Position numbers and translations under genes: made by a program. This document shows positions 34,991-42,510 of a stretch of DNA of 42,510 nt, in pieces. Below the pieces are notes generated by a model. That model ran no database searches. It was not told the origin of the DNA and saw nothing but the letters and a program-made list of their open reading frames with translations. The DNA is from Desulfobacteraceae bacterium (GTDB lineage: Bacteria > Desulfobacterota > Desulfobacteria > Desulfobacterales > Desulfosarcinaceae). Where the stretch lies: the NCBI GenBank assembly GCA_027068085.1, contig JAMOUQ010000063.1, positions 1 to 42,510 of the forward strand, given 5' to 3'. Position 1 is the first letter of the stretch. The number at the start of each line of letters is the position of its first letter.

Positions 34991-35257
34991 TCAATAGTTG
35001 CTCCTTCTGAAGGCTACCATGCCCAACAGTACGGCGAACAATGTTATGACCGTCGTAATGGAAGACACGGAGGTGTTTTGCACCGGCATATCGTTTTGGG
35101 TAACAACCACCTTGGCAGAACCGGAAGCCTGAATCTGGCTGTTTTCCTGGATCAACCGGGGTTGCGAACCGCTGTAATCGATGCCGGCATTGGCCAGAAC
35201 GATAAGCGCTATTGAAATTACTGAAACAGCAATGATAAGGATTTTAGTTGTTTTCAT
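34991..35257 (-). CDS. Small exported protein with C-terminal anchor resembling a sorting signal
   Basis: 88 residues. There is a signal peptide (~1-25, ending ANAG), a polar Ser/Gln/Asn-rich mature part of ~30 residues, and a C-terminal hydrophobic segment (~66-82) followed by the basic tail FRRSNY. This tripartite end (short motif, membrane span, Arg-rich tail) resembles exosortase targets, though a PEP motif is replaced by MPVQNTS. It has AAGGAGG at good spacing before the ATG and a near-consensus sigma-54 promoter (35311-35326). It sits inside the exopolysaccharide locus and has its own terminator. A substrate of the locus sorting system is a fair guess, not shown. Confidence 0.68.
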   Translation of the reverse strand: MKTTKILIIAVSVISIALIVLANAGIDYSGSQPRLIQENSQIQASGSAKVVVTQNDMPVQNTSVSSITTVITLFAVLLGMVAFRRSNY

Positions 35258-35310
35258 GTTTGAACCTCCTTCCTACTGAAGGCTGCCTTGCATTCTTATA
35301 AAAACAACTA

Positions 35311-35326
35311 AGCATTTTCCGTGCCA
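35311..35326 (-). promoter_or_regulatory. Sigma-54 promoter of the small exported protein
   Basis: TGGCACGGAAAATGCT reads GG-N10-GC and matches the sigma-54 consensus TGGCACG-N4-TTGCW at 11 of 12 positions. Predicted start ~35300, ~43 bases before the ATG. The upstream region to 35473 is AT-rich and could hold enhancer-binding sites. Confidence 0.75.
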
Positions 35327-35473
35327 CCACTTTACCATCCCTTTTTTGCTATAAAATCCTATGATTACTGTTTACCATGTGAAAGCCAAACAACTTAATG
35401 GCAATTTAGGTAACAATTATCTATTACTTTTTTTCCACTTTTCTTAATTGTATGTAATATTTTTCTCATCGGG

Positions 35474-36874
35474 TTAAATGGCGCCCTTTCTTTTCAAAAC
35501 AACATAGACCGTCTTCAGAAGGATCTTGATGTCGTCCGAGAATCTCCAATGCTCCAGATATTTGCAGTCCAGGGCAACCACCTTGTCGAAATCCTTGACC
35601 TCGTTCCTGCCGGAGACCTGCCACAATCCGGTTATGCCCGGCTTGGCCGAAAGCCTCCGCAGGTGATCGGGGTTGTACGTCTTGACTTCGTCGGGTGTCG
35701 GCGGACGCGTGCCCACCAGGCTCATTTCACCCTTGAGCACGTTTATGAACTGAGGGAATTCATCAAGGGAAGTCATGCGCAGCCACCGGCCGACCCTCGT
35801 TACCCGCGGATCATTCTTGAGCTTGAACATGGAGCCGTTCATTTCGTTGGCAGTCATCAGCTCCTTTTTCCGCTTTTCGGCATCTTCGTACATGGAACGG
35901 AATTTATACAGGTTGAAAATCCTGCCGTGCTGTCCCACCCTTTTCTGCTTGAAAAGAACAGGTCCCTTTGAGTCCAGCTTGATGGCCAGGCCCACGAACG
36001 GATACATGATGCAAAACAGCAAGGTTCCCACCACGCCCCCGATCATGTCCATAACCCTTTTGTACAGCAGGCCGGTTGCATTCAGATTGTCGGTCTTGAT
36101 GGTGATAAAGGGCATTGTCTGGCATTTTTCAACCGAAAGGCTGCCATCGTCCTCGTGCCATAAAGAAGGCAGGATTCTCACCAAGACTCCCATCCTGCGG
36201 CAGATATGCAGGTAATCGGAAAGCACCACGGACTTGTCGCCATTGAGGGCGAAAATCACCTCATCGATTTCATTGTTGCGCAGGATCTCCGGAAGATGCT
36301 CCACCTGCCCCAGACAGTCTCCATCGGTGCAGTCCTCAGGCACAAGTGAAAGCCGGCCGATTATTTTGTGCCCCCAGCTCAACTGGCGGTCCATTATCTC
36401 TTTCACCAGGTTGCCGCGCTTGGCCGGACCGACGATCAGAATGTAATGCAGGTTGAACTTGTTCTGGGCAACCCTGTTTATGTACCAGTGGGTTATGAAA
36501 CGCTGAGAAAATATGCTCACAAAAGTGATGGCCGCGAAAAGGATCATGAAATCACGGTCATATTCCATCTTGAGCATGAAAAGCACACTGGCAAGCACAA
36601 CGAAATCAACCAGCACGGTTTTACTCAGCGGCCATACGAGCTGCCTGGAGCTTTGAATCTTTTTATCGCCATACAGCCTGAACTTACCCATGCAGTAATT
36701 GTTGGTAATCATGACGATCAAAATGGAGGCGATAAATATGTCCGATTCTATGGTAAAAGCGCCGCCGGTAAGGAATTTCATCAGGTAGAAGGCAACATAA
36801 CCGGAAACGATCACACAGAATGCGTCTAGCACCATCAGGATCGTATTGATGATTTGAACTTGCTGCTGGAACAT
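35474..36874 (-). CDS. Initiating polyprenyl-phosphate sugar-phosphate transferase
   Basis: 466 residues. It would load the first sugar phosphate on undecaprenyl phosphate to begin repeat-unit assembly. Four membrane spans in the first ~140 residues are followed by a CoA/Rossmann-like region (LIVGPAKRGNLVKEI). A further span at ~280-300 precedes the catalytic bacterial sugar transferase domain: KRVGQHGRIFNLYKFRSMY, RVGRWLRMTSLDEFPQFINVL, GTRPPTPDEV, PGITGLWQVSGR. Length and domain order match WbaP/EpsB-type enzymes. A sigma-54-like site lies upstream (36936-36951). Sugar specificity cannot be read from sequence. Confidence 0.93.
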   Translation of the reverse strand: MFQQQVQIINTILMVLDAFCVIVSGYVAFYLMKFLTGGAFTIESDIFIASILIVMITNNYCMGKFRLYGDKKIQSSRQLVWPLSKTVLVDFVVLASVLFMLKMEYDRDFMILFAAITFVSIFSQRFITHWYINRVAQNKFNLHYILIVGPAKRGNLVKEIMDRQLSWGHKIIGRLSLVPEDCTDGDCLGQVEHLPEILRNNEIDEVIFALNGDKSVVLSDYLHICRRMGVLVRILPSLWHEDDGSLSVEKCQTMPFITIKTDNLNATGLLYKRVMDMIGGVVGTLLFCIMYPFVGLAIKLDSKGPVLFKQKRVGQHGRIFNLYKFRSMYEDAEKRKKELMTANEMNGSMFKLKNDPRVTRVGRWLRMTSLDEFPQFINVLKGEMSLVGTRPPTPDEVKTYNPDHLRRLSAKPGITGLWQVSGRNEVKDFDKVVALDCKYLEHWRFSDDIKILLKTVYVVLKRKGAI

Positions 36875-36935
36875 AAGGGCTCTTTTGTTTTGTTCAGGTT
36901 TTTCTACAAATCGCTAACATTTTCGCCCCTTGTTC

Positions 36936-36951
36936 TGCAAAAGCCATGCCC
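36936..36951 (-). promoter_or_regulatory. Probable sigma-54 promoter of the sugar transferase gene
   Basis: GGGCATGGCTTTTGCA has GG-N10-GC spacing, with 10 of 12 positions matching the sigma-54 consensus and a perfect TTGCA. Predicted start ~36925, ~50 bases before the ATG at 36874. Confidence 0.55.
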
Positions 36952-37054
36952 TTCCTGTGGCATATATTTTTTGCTAATCTTTACGGCTGGTTAACTTTTG
37001 GGAAACATTGGATGCTCGTTTTTGTGTAAAATATTATCCAGAAATCATGCATTG

Positions 37055-37080
37055 CAATTCCACATCAGGGAATTGTTTTT
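37055..37080 (+). terminator. Orphan terminator-like hairpin
   Basis: CAATTCC (37055-37061), a 7-base loop, GGAATTG (37069-37075) and five Ts. It would terminate + strand transcription, but no + strand gene ends here. It may close an unseen short transcript or be chance in AT-rich DNA. Confidence 0.35.
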
Positions 37081-37304
37081 CACAGAATATATGAAATGTA
37101 ATGTGGAGTCACAAAGACAACGCTGCTCATACCTACGGGGTTTTCTTCATTAGTAAGCCCATTTTAATAGGACGCAACGTTCCATTGGCGTGAAAAGAAA
37201 ATTCCGTAAAACAGAACAACAAGCGCAATGCTGCGCAGGATGTGGCCGGGTGTAAAATTTGGCCGGCCGCTTTCAAATATTTAACCGAAATTGCCACGCT
37301 CAAT

Positions 37305-39074
37305 TCAGGCGTAAAATTGTTCGGTAAGTATATTTTCTTCCGGAATACCTTTTTCAACAAGGAGCCTGTATACATCACGCACCATGAACTGGTTGCCGCA
37401 AATATAGCAAAAAGTGCCTTGCGCCACTTCGAGCCCTTTCAGATAGTCGGTCACTTTGCCCTTGAATGCACCGCCCCCGCCCTTTGACACACAGCTGATG
37501 TAACGCCCTTTTTCAAAATCTTCACCCATTACCTCTTCTTCGGCGAAGCGTATTCCATGAATTAAAGTATAATCCAAATCGGGATAAGTCTTCACAAAGG
37601 ACCTGAAAGGGCTGATGCCCACTCCGGAAGCAATAAACAGGTGCTTGCTGCCGGGGTCATTCACCCGGCGCGGATGAAAATCCCCGTATGGCCCGACCAG
37701 ATCGACCTTGTCTCCGGGCTTCATCCTGCTCAAAACCGGCGTAATATCACCACCTTTGACTTCACGGATCAGGAATTTCAGGGTATCTTCCCGGGGAGAA
37801 GAATAGAACGAATAATCCCTGTTGAGGTGATATTTCAGATGGGGACCAATACTGACCGTCTGCCCGGCCTCATACTGAAAGTCATGCTTTTCGACCTCAA
37901 GAACGAAAATGTCGCCCGCAAGCCGCCTGTTCGATATGACCCTGGTGATAAAACGGTTGGTTACCGCTCCGGAAAAATCCTCATCGATTGCACCGGCAAT
38001 TCTTTCAGAATTCCGCAAATCTCCCTGAAGGACGTCCTGTCCGACATCAAAGGGTTGCGGCAGGCATGTCCTGTCGATCTTCCTGCCCAGCAGGCTCATG
38101 GCCTTGTGCTTTATCACCCACCGCAAAGGGTGCCGGATATACTTTTTCATCACCGGAGCTGCCGTGCCCACCATCCAGCAGTTCTTGGGACAGGTTCTTA
38201 CAAGCCCCCGTACCTTCGCGGCCCGGGCGCTGAACCACAGGTCTTCAAATTTCGCGCAATTCCTGATGTTCCCCATGCTTTCTTTCCAGTATCTGTCTTC
38301 CAGGCCATTGCATGGATATACTTCACCGTAAGGATCAATGAAAAAATTTACCGTACCTGCCTCGCACGGCAGCAGCCTGCGGTTACCTTTTATATAGTTT
38401 ATCAGTCCCAGGTTGAAAAAAGCCCTGAACCAGCTCTTGGGATTGTTCTCTTTGAGCAGGCGCTCTATCAGTTCATAAAAATTGCCGATCACCTCTTCCT
38501 GGTTGGTTATCCTGTTGTCTTCCTTGTGAAAATAGTATGAATTATGAAAGGCCGCCGTGGCAAACTCCATCTTCAGGTTCTTTGCCAGTTCGTACAGTTC
38601 CAGCATATCCGCCGAGTTGTTGTTGGAAACGGTTATCCCGAACCCGATATCCCTGATGCCCATTCTTCTCAGGCCGAGCAATGTCTTGAGGCCGCGGTCG
38701 AAACCGCTGTCGCGCCCCCGCAGGTAATCATTGATGGTGGACAGACCTTCGATACTGACCCTTATGCCGATTTTGGGAAATTTTTCCGCCAGCTTCTGGA
38801 CGGCATTCACGTGATACCCGGACGTGGAAATGACCACCCGCGGAGCTTTTCTGAAACACACCTCAACTATTTCATCCAGGTCACCGCGCAGAAAAGGCTC
38901 TCCGCCGGTTACGTTGATGAATTTCAATTGCGGCAGAATTTCAAGCTCTTGCGGTTTTATTTCCCTTTTGGCGTCACTCGGATGCTTCCAGATGTTGCAC
39001 ATCTTGCACTTCATCAGGCAACGGTAAGTGGTAATAATGGAAGCGTCGGTCGGCATTTCTTTTTCAATATTCAT
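37305..39074 (-). CDS. Radical SAM protein fused to a ferredoxin-NADP reductase-type module
   Basis: 589 residues. The N-terminal half is a radical SAM enzyme: C19-x3-C23-x2-C26 (RCLMKCKMC), a GGEP motif (57-60), and a SPASM-like Cys set (C237, C255, C273, C295, C299) for auxiliary clusters. The C-terminal ~215 residues (~373-589) are an FAD/NAD(P)-binding reductase: R419-D-Y-S (FAD), GVGISPF (484-490, nucleotide), CGNQFM (559-564), and an EQF-x-A end. This puts cofactor reduction and radical chemistry on one chain. The substrate is unknown. It is the third gene in the exopolysaccharide operon and follows a glycosyltransferase by 39 bases, so sugar or peptide modification are both possible. 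Confidence 0.88.
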   Translation of the reverse strand: MNIEKEMPTDASIITTYRCLMKCKMCNIWKHPSDAKREIKPQELEILPQLKFINVTGGEPFLRGDLDEIVEVCFRKAPRVVISTSGYHVNAVQKLAEKFPKIGIRVSIEGLSTINDYLRGRDSGFDRGLKTLLGLRRMGIRDIGFGITVSNNNSADMLELYELAKNLKMEFATAAFHNSYYFHKEDNRITNQEEVIGNFYELIERLLKENNPKSWFRAFFNLGLINYIKGNRRLLPCEAGTVNFFIDPYGEVYPCNGLEDRYWKESMGNIRNCAKFEDLWFSARAAKVRGLVRTCPKNCWMVGTAAPVMKKYIRHPLRWVIKHKAMSLLGRKIDRTCLPQPFDVGQDVLQGDLRNSERIAGAIDEDFSGAVTNRFITRVISNRRLAGDIFVLEVEKHDFQYEAGQTVSIGPHLKYHLNRDYSFYSSPREDTLKFLIREVKGGDITPVLSRMKPGDKVDLVGPYGDFHPRRVNDPGSKHLFIASGVGISPFRSFVKTYPDLDYTLIHGIRFAEEEVMGEDFEKGRYISCVSKGGGGAFKGKVTDYLKGLEVAQGTFCYICGNQFMVRDVYRLLVEKGIPEENILTEQFYA

Positions 39075-39113
39075 GATTTTTCAGATTCTCCCCGATGGCA
39101 ATCCAAGCATACT

Positions 39114-40214
39114 TCATGCCACTGCCCTTGAATATACCTCAAGGGTCCTGGCGGCAATTTTATCCCAGTCATATCTTTCACGCACAAACCCGATTATTTG
39201 CCTGCGGTCATCCTGATCCAGATCCCGTTTCAACAGTTTTACCATTGCCCGGCGAAGATCTTCCACGTTTCCGCACTCGAAATATTGCTCCTGCGCCAGG
39301 CCGATTTCCATGTTGGCCGGGATATCGGACACAAGCACAAGGCGCCCGAAACTCATGGCTTCCAGCAATGCAATCGGGTGCCCCTCGTGGTAGGATGGCA
39401 TCACAAACAAGCGTGCGTGGGCAAATACCTGTTTCAACGGATTTCCTGTCAGATAGCCGGTCATCACCACTCGCTTGTCTTTTGCCGCCTGACTTTTAAG
39501 GCGCCGGCTGTAATCTGTTTCATGATCGGCATCTCCGGCGATAACCAGCCGCAGGTCCGTATCCATCCCTTCGAAAGCGGCCAGCAGATCATGCAAACCC
39601 TTTTCCGGAACCAGTCTCGCCACTGCAAGAATATAGCGTCCCGGCTTGACGCCCATCTTTTCGAGAAAATCCACCCCGCTTTCTTTTTCCTGAACCGTAA
39701 CTCCATTGGGAACAAGCCAGGACTCCCGCCTGTATTTCTGCTTTACAGATTCTTTGATGCCCTCTGATATTACTATCAGCTCATCGGCCCACCTGGCTCC
39801 GGCCCATTCACCTGCTTTGAGGATCTTTTTGGCAAGCCCGCCCCATTTTTGCCGCTCATAATCAGGGCCATGGTTGGTGACAACGACCTTCAATCCCATC
39901 ATCCTGGCCAGGGGTGTCATCAATGAAGGACCGATGGCGTGAATATGCAATATATCAGGAGATTCCAGCCTCGCCTTTATTATGCACAGCAGGGTATGCA
40001 CAATCGCTTCCAGGCTCTTTATTCTGGGAGCATACAGATGGGCCAGCCTGACACCAAGATATTCTTCTCTTTTTTGTTTCACATAAGGGCTTCTCGTAGC
40101 CAGGACGACCCGGTGTCCCATGGAAACTATCCGTGGATACAGCTCCTGGCAATGCCGCTCCACGCCACCTGGTATATCCGGAATTCCCCTTGTGCCGGTA
40201 ACAAATATTTTCAT
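39114..40214 (-). CDS. GT4-family glycosyltransferase
   Basis: 366 residues, cytoplasmic. The N-terminal TRGIPDIPGGVERHCQELYPRI is the acceptor-side loop, and the C-terminal Rossmann part has VARLVPEKGLHDLLAAFEG, LRLVIAGDADHE, the EX7E region (HEGHPIALLEAMSFG) and VSDIPANMEI. These are GT4 (retaining, GT-B) marks. The sugar donor is not deducible. Its ATG overlaps the stop of the upstream glycosyltransferase (ATGA, 40211-40214). It is followed by the radical SAM gene at 39 bases. It would extend the polysaccharide repeat unit. Confidence 0.92.
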   Translation of the reverse strand: MKIFVTGTRGIPDIPGGVERHCQELYPRIVSMGHRVVLATRSPYVKQKREEYLGVRLAHLYAPRIKSLEAIVHTLLCIIKARLESPDILHIHAIGPSLMTPLARMMGLKVVVTNHGPDYERQKWGGLAKKILKAGEWAGARWADELIVISEGIKESVKQKYRRESWLVPNGVTVQEKESGVDFLEKMGVKPGRYILAVARLVPEKGLHDLLAAFEGMDTDLRLVIAGDADHETDYSRRLKSQAAKDKRVVMTGYLTGNPLKQVFAHARLFVMPSYHEGHPIALLEAMSFGRLVLVSDIPANMEIGLAQEQYFECGNVEDLRRAMVKLLKRDLDQDDRRQIIGFVRERYDWDKIAARTLEVYSRAVA

Positions 40215-41452
40215 CGCTGGCTACCATCTATCAACTTGGCAAATAAATTTATGATCTTCTCTCCATGCATTGCAAATGAATACTCTTTTATCAGCTTTTT
40301 TCTGGCAGCTTTTCCCATCTGCAGCCTAAGTTTCTTGTTTTCGGCCAAAATCATCATTTTTTCTTTAAGCTCCCCCGCATCACCCATCCCAAACAACAAG
40401 CCAGTCTTGCCATCATCAATTTGTTCGGGCAACCCTCCGACATTGGAGGCAATAATCGCCTTACCCATTGCCATTGCTTCCAACACTGACATAGAACAAT
40501 TTTCATACCATTGAGACGGAACAACAACAAAAGAAGCTTCTCCAACAAGCCGTTTCAATTCCTTACCTTCTTTATAACCAGTAAATTCTACATTTGTATA
40601 CTTTTCCTTCAGGCTATTCATTTGAGGACCTTGGCCAACAATTTTCAGCCCGATTCTGCTACGATCAGAATTCAAAAGATTGTATGCCTTAAGTAAGGTT
40701 TCAACACCTTTTTCGGGAGATATTCTTCCAAAATAGACAATATAATTATTATCATTCCAAGATGGCTTATAACTTTTTGGATCAATGCCGTTGGGGATTA
40801 CAGCAATATTTCTGTCCGAAAAACGATACTTTTTTACAAGATCAGCTAAAAATCTGCTGGGCGAAATAAACGCATCAACTTTTTCATAACTTTTTAACCA
40901 GTAATGCCAATAAGCTTCCACTGCAAGCATCATGCTACGTGAAACTGAACCTTGCATGCAACGGTTTGAAACAGCGTGCCAGAAACTGCTTCCATGGCAC
41001 TTATTACAAACATGTTCTCGATTTATCATGTTGTATGACGGACATATCAACTTATAATCATGAAGAGTCATTACCGTTTTAATTCCAGCTTTCTTAAGCA
41101 CAGGGATAATTGATGGTGTCAATTGATGATAAATATTGTGCATGTGGGCCAGATCTGGTTTCTCTTTTTCTATAAGCTTTTTGAGCAGCTTTACAGCTTC
41201 CGCATTGGATATCAGTTTCAACCCGTTTTGAATCTTCTTGAATATTGACAGGCTCGATTTTGTGTCAGAATCCGAGTATTCAATGTTATGAATAAAATAA
41301 TTAGAATAAGATGAAGGTATGTTTTCAGGATGTTGCATCGAAAAGTCGAGCACCTTGATTCCATTATCCTGCAAAAATTTACGCTCTTGAAAAAATACCC
41401 TTTCCGAACCACCTTTCAGGAAAAAAAACTTATTTATCATCAACACTTTCAA
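40211..41452 (-). CDS. GT4-family glycosyltransferase, AT-rich
   Basis: 413 residues. GT-B fold: N-terminal MINKFFFLKGGSERVFFQE, LHDYKLICPSYN, and the C-terminal FGRISPEKGVETLLKAY, GQGPQMNSLKEKY, and the EX7E region (WYENCSMSVLEAMAMG) followed by ASNVGGLPEQI. A Cys-containing insert (CNKCHGSS) in the middle is seen in some members of this group. The start is TTG (41452), giving the family-typical MKVLMINKFF; ATG at 41440 is the alternative and neither has a strong ribosome site. The gene is visibly richer in A/T than those to its left and likely came in with a variable part of the locus. Confidence 0.9.
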   Translation of the reverse strand: MKVLMINKFFFLKGGSERVFFQERKFLQDNGIKVLDFSMQHPENIPSSYSNYFIHNIEYSDSDTKSSLSIFKKIQNGLKLISNAEAVKLLKKLIEKEKPDLAHMHNIYHQLTPSIIPVLKKAGIKTVMTLHDYKLICPSYNMINREHVCNKCHGSSFWHAVSNRCMQGSVSRSMMLAVEAYWHYWLKSYEKVDAFISPSRFLADLVKKYRFSDRNIAVIPNGIDPKSYKPSWNDNNYIVYFGRISPEKGVETLLKAYNLLNSDRSRIGLKIVGQGPQMNSLKEKYTNVEFTGYKEGKELKRLVGEASFVVVPSQWYENCSMSVLEAMAMGKAIIASNVGGLPEQIDDGKTGLLFGMGDAGELKEKMMILAENKKLRLQMGKAARKKLIKEYSFAMHGEKIINLFAKLIDGSQR

Positions 41453-41823
41453 TGAGGAAAAACCATCCTTTCTTATAGCCTAAAATCCGTATCGTTTTTC
41501 ATACAGTTTTGAACAATATTTTTTACTGACATGTCAAAAACAGACTCTAACATAAAGACTATAAGCCTGTTATTTTTTTTCATGCAGATATTTGTACAAT
41601 GGCTTAGGCTTTAAAACTTTGATATTTTATTGGATATAAATATTGAATATCCTCTGATTATTAAATAGACAAAAATGGTATTATCTTTGCTTAATATTCA
41701 CCAATAAGTCCATTTGACATTGGACCTTACTGCCACTCTGTGGCTTAAAGATTATCTTGCTATGAGGTTAACGTTAAAAATATACAATTTTTTATCGCCT
41801 TGATCTTAGGAAGGAAATACAAA
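41453..41823. other. 371-base AT-rich divergent intergenic region
   Basis: Between the leftward glycosyltransferase and the rightward beta-helix gene. It is strongly AT-rich. A possible rightward promoter is TTGCTA (41757-41762), an 18-base spacer and TATACA (41781-41786). No RNA gene, repeat or att-like site was seen. The leftward promoter could not be chosen among many AT-rich boxes. Confidence 0.35.
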
Positions 41824-42510
41824 ATGAAAAAAATAATTGTCAGAATATTTATTGCCGCGATTGTTTCTATGGCGTTTCCTGGCAATTGTAAAGCAGCTAA
41901 ATTTATAACCGAAATCCCGGACTATATAATAAGCATCAGTGCGGAAAATAATGAGCTGCTAAAGTTAGGATATCTCGATGTGACATTGTATGGCGCGGAT
42001 CCTACTGGCCAAAAGGATTCAACCTCAGCCATTCAACGAGCTGTCAATGATGCACGAAAGCATCAACTTGTAACTTTTTTCCCTCACCAGAAGAACGGAA
42101 AGCGTGGCATATATCTTGTTTCCGATACCATTGATTGCCGTATGCGGAGTTATGCCGGATATGACTATGCTCATAAATCAAATATTCTTATTGGATCTAC
42201 TAAAGGTTCAATGCGTCCTTTAATCCGTGTAAAATCTGGTTCCCAGAACTTTAGCAATATATCCGACCCGCAACCTGTTTTTTGGTTTTGGTCTCAGGCC
42301 GGCCACTGGGAACCAAAGAAATATCAGCATTCAAACAATCCTTTGGACAACGATCAAGATATTTCCTTCAATCAAATGATTCGAGGTATAGACATCGACC
42401 TAGGAGGCAACCCAGGTGCCATTGGCATCAAAAATCCTGGTGCTCAGGGTCAAACTATTGAAAATGTAACTATTCATGCCGAAGGTGCTTTTGCCGGGTT
42501 AGGTAACTTG
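41824..42510 (+). CDS. Secreted beta-helix protein of the pectate-lyase/GH28-related superfamily (partial)
   Basis: 229 residues are visible, and the gene runs off the right edge. AGGAAGG precedes the ATG. The signal peptide is MKKIIVRIFIAAIV..NCKAA. The mature part has LDVTLYGADPTGQKDSTSAIQRAVNDA, the usual start of the Pectate_lyase_3 / GH28-related beta-helix family, and later strand-turn repeats (GIDIDLGGNPGAIGIK, TIENVTIHAEGAFAG). Such enzymes are lyases or hydrolases of acidic polysaccharides or, in phage, tailspikes. Beside an exopolysaccharide locus, a polymer-trimming or degrading role is likely. Catalytic residues lie outside the window. Confidence 0.85.
   Translation, partial: MKKIIVRIFIAAIVSMAFPGNCKAAKFITEIPDYIISISAENNELLKLGYLDVTLYGADPTGQKDSTSAIQRAVNDARKHQLVTFFPHQKNGKRGIYLVSDTIDCRMRSYAGYDYAHKSNILIGSTKGSMRPLIRVKSGSQNFSNISDPQPVFWFWSQAGHWEPKKYQHSNNPLDNDQDISFNQMIRGIDIDLGGNPGAIGIKNPGAQGQTIENVTIHAEGAFAGLGNL

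Larger units (their letters stand above)
36875..37304. other. 430-base AT-rich intergenic region between the sugar transferase and radical SAM genes
   Basis: No convincing gene. It holds a sigma-54-like site (36936-36951) for the leftward sugar transferase gene and a + strand hairpin with T-run (37055-37080). Near 37226-37240 is a short palindrome (GCGCA-ATGC-TGCGC), which on the - strand is followed by a T-rich stretch and may weakly terminate the radical SAM transcript. Reading frames here lack ribosome sites and family likeness. Confidence 0.5.

Noticed and set aside
37133-37378. 81-residue frame overlapping the 3' end of the radical SAM gene
   Set aside because: It overlaps real coding sequence in another frame and has no ribosome site or recognisable sequence.

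Overview
The window looks like a chromosomal segment of a GC-rich Gram-negative bacterium. The best fit is the Desulfobacterota (former Deltaproteobacteria). This is inferred from the gene set rather than a marker comparison: a two-gene SufC/SufB iron-sulfur system, an XrtA (exosortase A) exopolysaccharide locus, sigma-54 type promoters, type II secretion genes and small Arg-rich DRRSG proteins. There is no rRNA, CRISPR array or insertion sequence. One tRNA (CAT anticodon) and the RNase P RNA are present.

Left part (1-7.7 kb, mostly + strand): the end of a GspD secretin carrying a C-terminal SPOR domain, GspE ATPase, an exported YidD-like protein, a TPR/DUF5683 membrane protein, a PASTA-repeat membrane protein, then rpe, aroQ, a cold-shock protein (- strand) and yvcK.

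Housekeeping block (7.7-19.3 kb, all - strand): read in the direction of transcription, hisB and a lipoprotein gene; dnaG and rpoD behind a strong promoter with a terminator-like leader; a CAT tRNA with its own promoter and terminator; then nif3, a C4 zinc-ribbon protein, rnpB, sufC, sufB, an HPr-domain fusion protein and ispD, packed with gaps of a few to about 60 bases.

Middle (19.3-28.4 kb): a DRRSG small protein, a YcaO-TPR protein, an orphan ParA, a large dynamin-like GTPase, a 49-residue Cys/Lys protein with its own promoter, yqgE, and a 744-residue protein with a MerR-type DNA-binding head, a single membrane span and a periplasmic TPR tail.

Right part (28.4-42.5 kb, - strand except the last gene): an exopolysaccharide locus of the XrtA/PEP-CTERM-associated type. 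It holds two glycosyltransferases, a radical SAM protein fused to a ferredoxin-reductase module, an initiating sugar-phosphate transferase, a small exported protein behind a near-consensus sigma-54 promoter, then Wza-like export protein, outer-membrane beta-barrel, Wzz-like chain-length protein, BY-kinase-like ATPase, AAA ATPase, a second DRRSG protein and a TPR lipoprotein. No exosortase gene lies in the window. The last gene starts a secreted beta-helix (pectate-lyase superfamily) protein. Base composition becomes visibly AT-rich beyond about 40.2 kb.

The most unusual items are the radical SAM-FNR fusion, the sigma-54-driven small exported protein, the membrane-anchored MerR-TPR protein, the HPr fusion in the suf/ispD operon, the GspD-SPOR fusion, and the promoter-terminator leader ahead of dnaG.
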